From NCBI GenBank assembly GCA_002407645.1, contig DHNU01000066.1, forward strand, positions 3,006 to 8,535: 5,530 nucleotides of DNA, in the 5' to 3' direction. Position numbers and translations under genes: made by a program. A model generated the notes under the pieces. The model was given only the letters and a program-made list of their open reading frames with translations, did no database searches and had not been told where the DNA came from. How positions within the stretch are numbered: position 1 is the first letter of the stretch; every line of letters starts with the position of its first letter. This DNA comes from Ruminococcaceae bacterium UBA5408. Its GTDB lineage: Bacteria; Bacillota; Clostridia; Oscillospirales; Acutalibacteraceae. Below are positions 4,721 to 5,530 of the stretch, piece by piece.

Positions 4721-5530
4721 TTATTTTTTAATAAGCTGAGCTAATAATTTTTCTGCCTCGACTGCATCTGCACGGCCGCGTGTAGCTTTCATAACAGCAC
4801 CTAAAATCGCTTTTAATGCCTTTTCTTTTCCGCCGAGGTAATCGGATACTGCGCGCGGATTTTCGGCTATGGCTTCTTCACAGACAGCTTTAAGCTTATC
4901 CGGGTCAACGCCCCCCATATCCTTTTCGCTTATAAGTTCATTTGGGGCTTTTCCTGTGTCGAGCATCTTTTCAAGTGTAGCTTTCAAAAGGTTCATTTTT
5001 ATTTTACCTTCATCAAGCAGTTTTACCAAAGCATTGAGGTTTTCGGGAGTAACATTTATATCGAAATTTTCTTTGGCTCCATCGCCGTCTAAACGGCTGA
5101 AAATCTGTCCTATGATGCAGTTTGCCACAACTTTTGGCTTTTTAACATCTTTTGAAGCCGTTTCGAAATACTTAGAAATTTTATTGTATTTGATAATAAG
5201 GTCTGCGTCAGCGTCCGACAAACCGTATTCCTTTGTGTAACGCTCAAGCTTTACTTCAGGCGGCTCGGGAAGTCTTTCTTTAATCTTCTGAATGTCTTCA
5301 TCCGAAACTTGAATTGTTACTAAGTCAGGTTCTCTAAAATAGCGGTAGTCGTTTGCATCTTCTTTTCCGCGCATACTTTCAGTACAGCCTGTTGACTCAT
5401 TATAGCGCCGTGTTTCCTGTATTACTTTTTCTCCGCTTTCCAAAAGGTCTATTTGACGATTAATTTCGTATTCCATAGCCTTTGTCATGTGTGTGAAGGA
5501 GTTCATATTCTTTATTTCGGTTCTTGTTCC
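4721..5530 (-). CDS. gatB: Aspartyl/glutamyl-tRNA amidotransferase subunit B, C-terminal part
   Basis: The frame runs off the right edge, so the start is missing. The 269 residues present are a little over half of a GatB, usually about 475-480 residues. They begin with TRTEIKNMNSF, continue with the conserved MEYEINRQ and ETRR (39-42), then SMRGKEDANDYRYFREPDL (about 52-70), all hallmark GatB sequence from the end of the catalytic cradle domain. The helical linker and the C-terminal GatB/YqeY domain (about residue 100 to the end) follow; this domain contacts the tRNA. GatCAB converts Glu-tRNA(Gln) (or Asp-tRNA(Asn)) to Gln-tRNA(Gln) (Asn-tRNA(Asn)), with GatA supplying ammonia and GatB carrying the kinase step, in the cytoplasm. 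GatC and GatA commonly lie upstream, here outside the window to the right. The gene is convergent with the ATPase and shares its terminator. The sequence looks intact and of ordinary codon use. Confidence 0.97.
   Translation of the reverse strand, partial: GTRTEIKNMNSFTHMTKAMEYEINRQIDLLESGEKVIQETRRYNESTGCTESMRGKEDANDYRYFREPDLVTIQVSDEDIQKIKERLPEPPEVKLERYTKEYGLSDADADLIIKYNKISKYFETASKDVKKPKVVANCIIGQIFSRLDGDGAKENFDINVTPENLNALVKLLDEGKIKMNLLKATLEKMLDTGKAPNELISEKDMGGVDPDKLKAVCEEAIAENPRAVSDYLGGKEKALKAILGAVMKATRGRADAVEAEKLLAQLIKK

Noticed and set aside
4869..5240. Plus-strand 123-residue reading frame inside gatB
   Set aside because: It is a serine/phenylalanine-rich antisense frame of the clearly conserved gatB sequence and has no start signal.

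Overview
The window is AT-rich, with strong AGGAGG-type ribosome binding sites, sigma-A-like promoters (TTGACA / TGnTATAAT) and short T-tailed hairpins. It carries a GatB (indirect Gln-tRNA pathway), a COG2509 flavoprotein, a YaiI/YqxD (UPF0178) protein and a PRK06851-type P-loop ATPase. Together these point to a low-GC Firmicute, most likely a clostridial (Clostridia/Eubacteriales) chromosome. The genus cannot be read from the sequence.

Layout. (1) 1-366 (+): the last 121 codons of a large protein whose end resembles PglX, the adenine-specific DNA methyltransferase of BREX phage-defence systems. (2) 383-1039 (+): an intact HAD phosphatase of the beta-phosphoglucomutase type, 16 nt behind the PglX-like gene and probably on the same transcript; a hairpin terminator follows at 1042-1071. 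(3) 1205-1642 (+): a UPF0178/YaiI protein with its own extended -10 promoter. (4) 1719-3140 (+): a COG2509 FAD-dependent dehydrogenase, driven by a very good promoter whose -35 box contains the stop codon of the previous gene; a terminator follows. (5) 3202-3600: about 400 nt of very AT-rich sequence without a convincing gene. It holds a perfect 10-bp hairpin with a T-tract on the minus strand, and candidate promoters for the next gene. (6) 3620-4642 (+): a tandem-domain P-loop ATPase whose N-terminal Walker A has been lost and whose C-terminal one is intact; its best start is TTG. (7) A compound bidirectional terminator at 4651-4694 separates it from the convergent gene. (8) 4721-5530 (-): the C-terminal 269 residues of GatB, running off the right edge.

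The genes do not form one pathway. The right part is ordinary housekeeping content arranged as single-gene units with their own promoters and terminators. The left edge is the likely end of a defence locus (BREX or a PglX-like methyltransferase locus) joined to the chromosome through the HAD gene. The usual BREX partner pglZ, which commonly follows pglX in type 1 systems, is not downstream here. Any defence system would therefore have to lie to the left, have another gene order, or be incomplete. I do not see a complete undescribed system in the window. The points most worth checking are the defence-locus edge, the ATPase with a dead first P-loop, the cysteine cluster of the flavoprotein and the minus-strand terminator-like element in the gene-free stretch.
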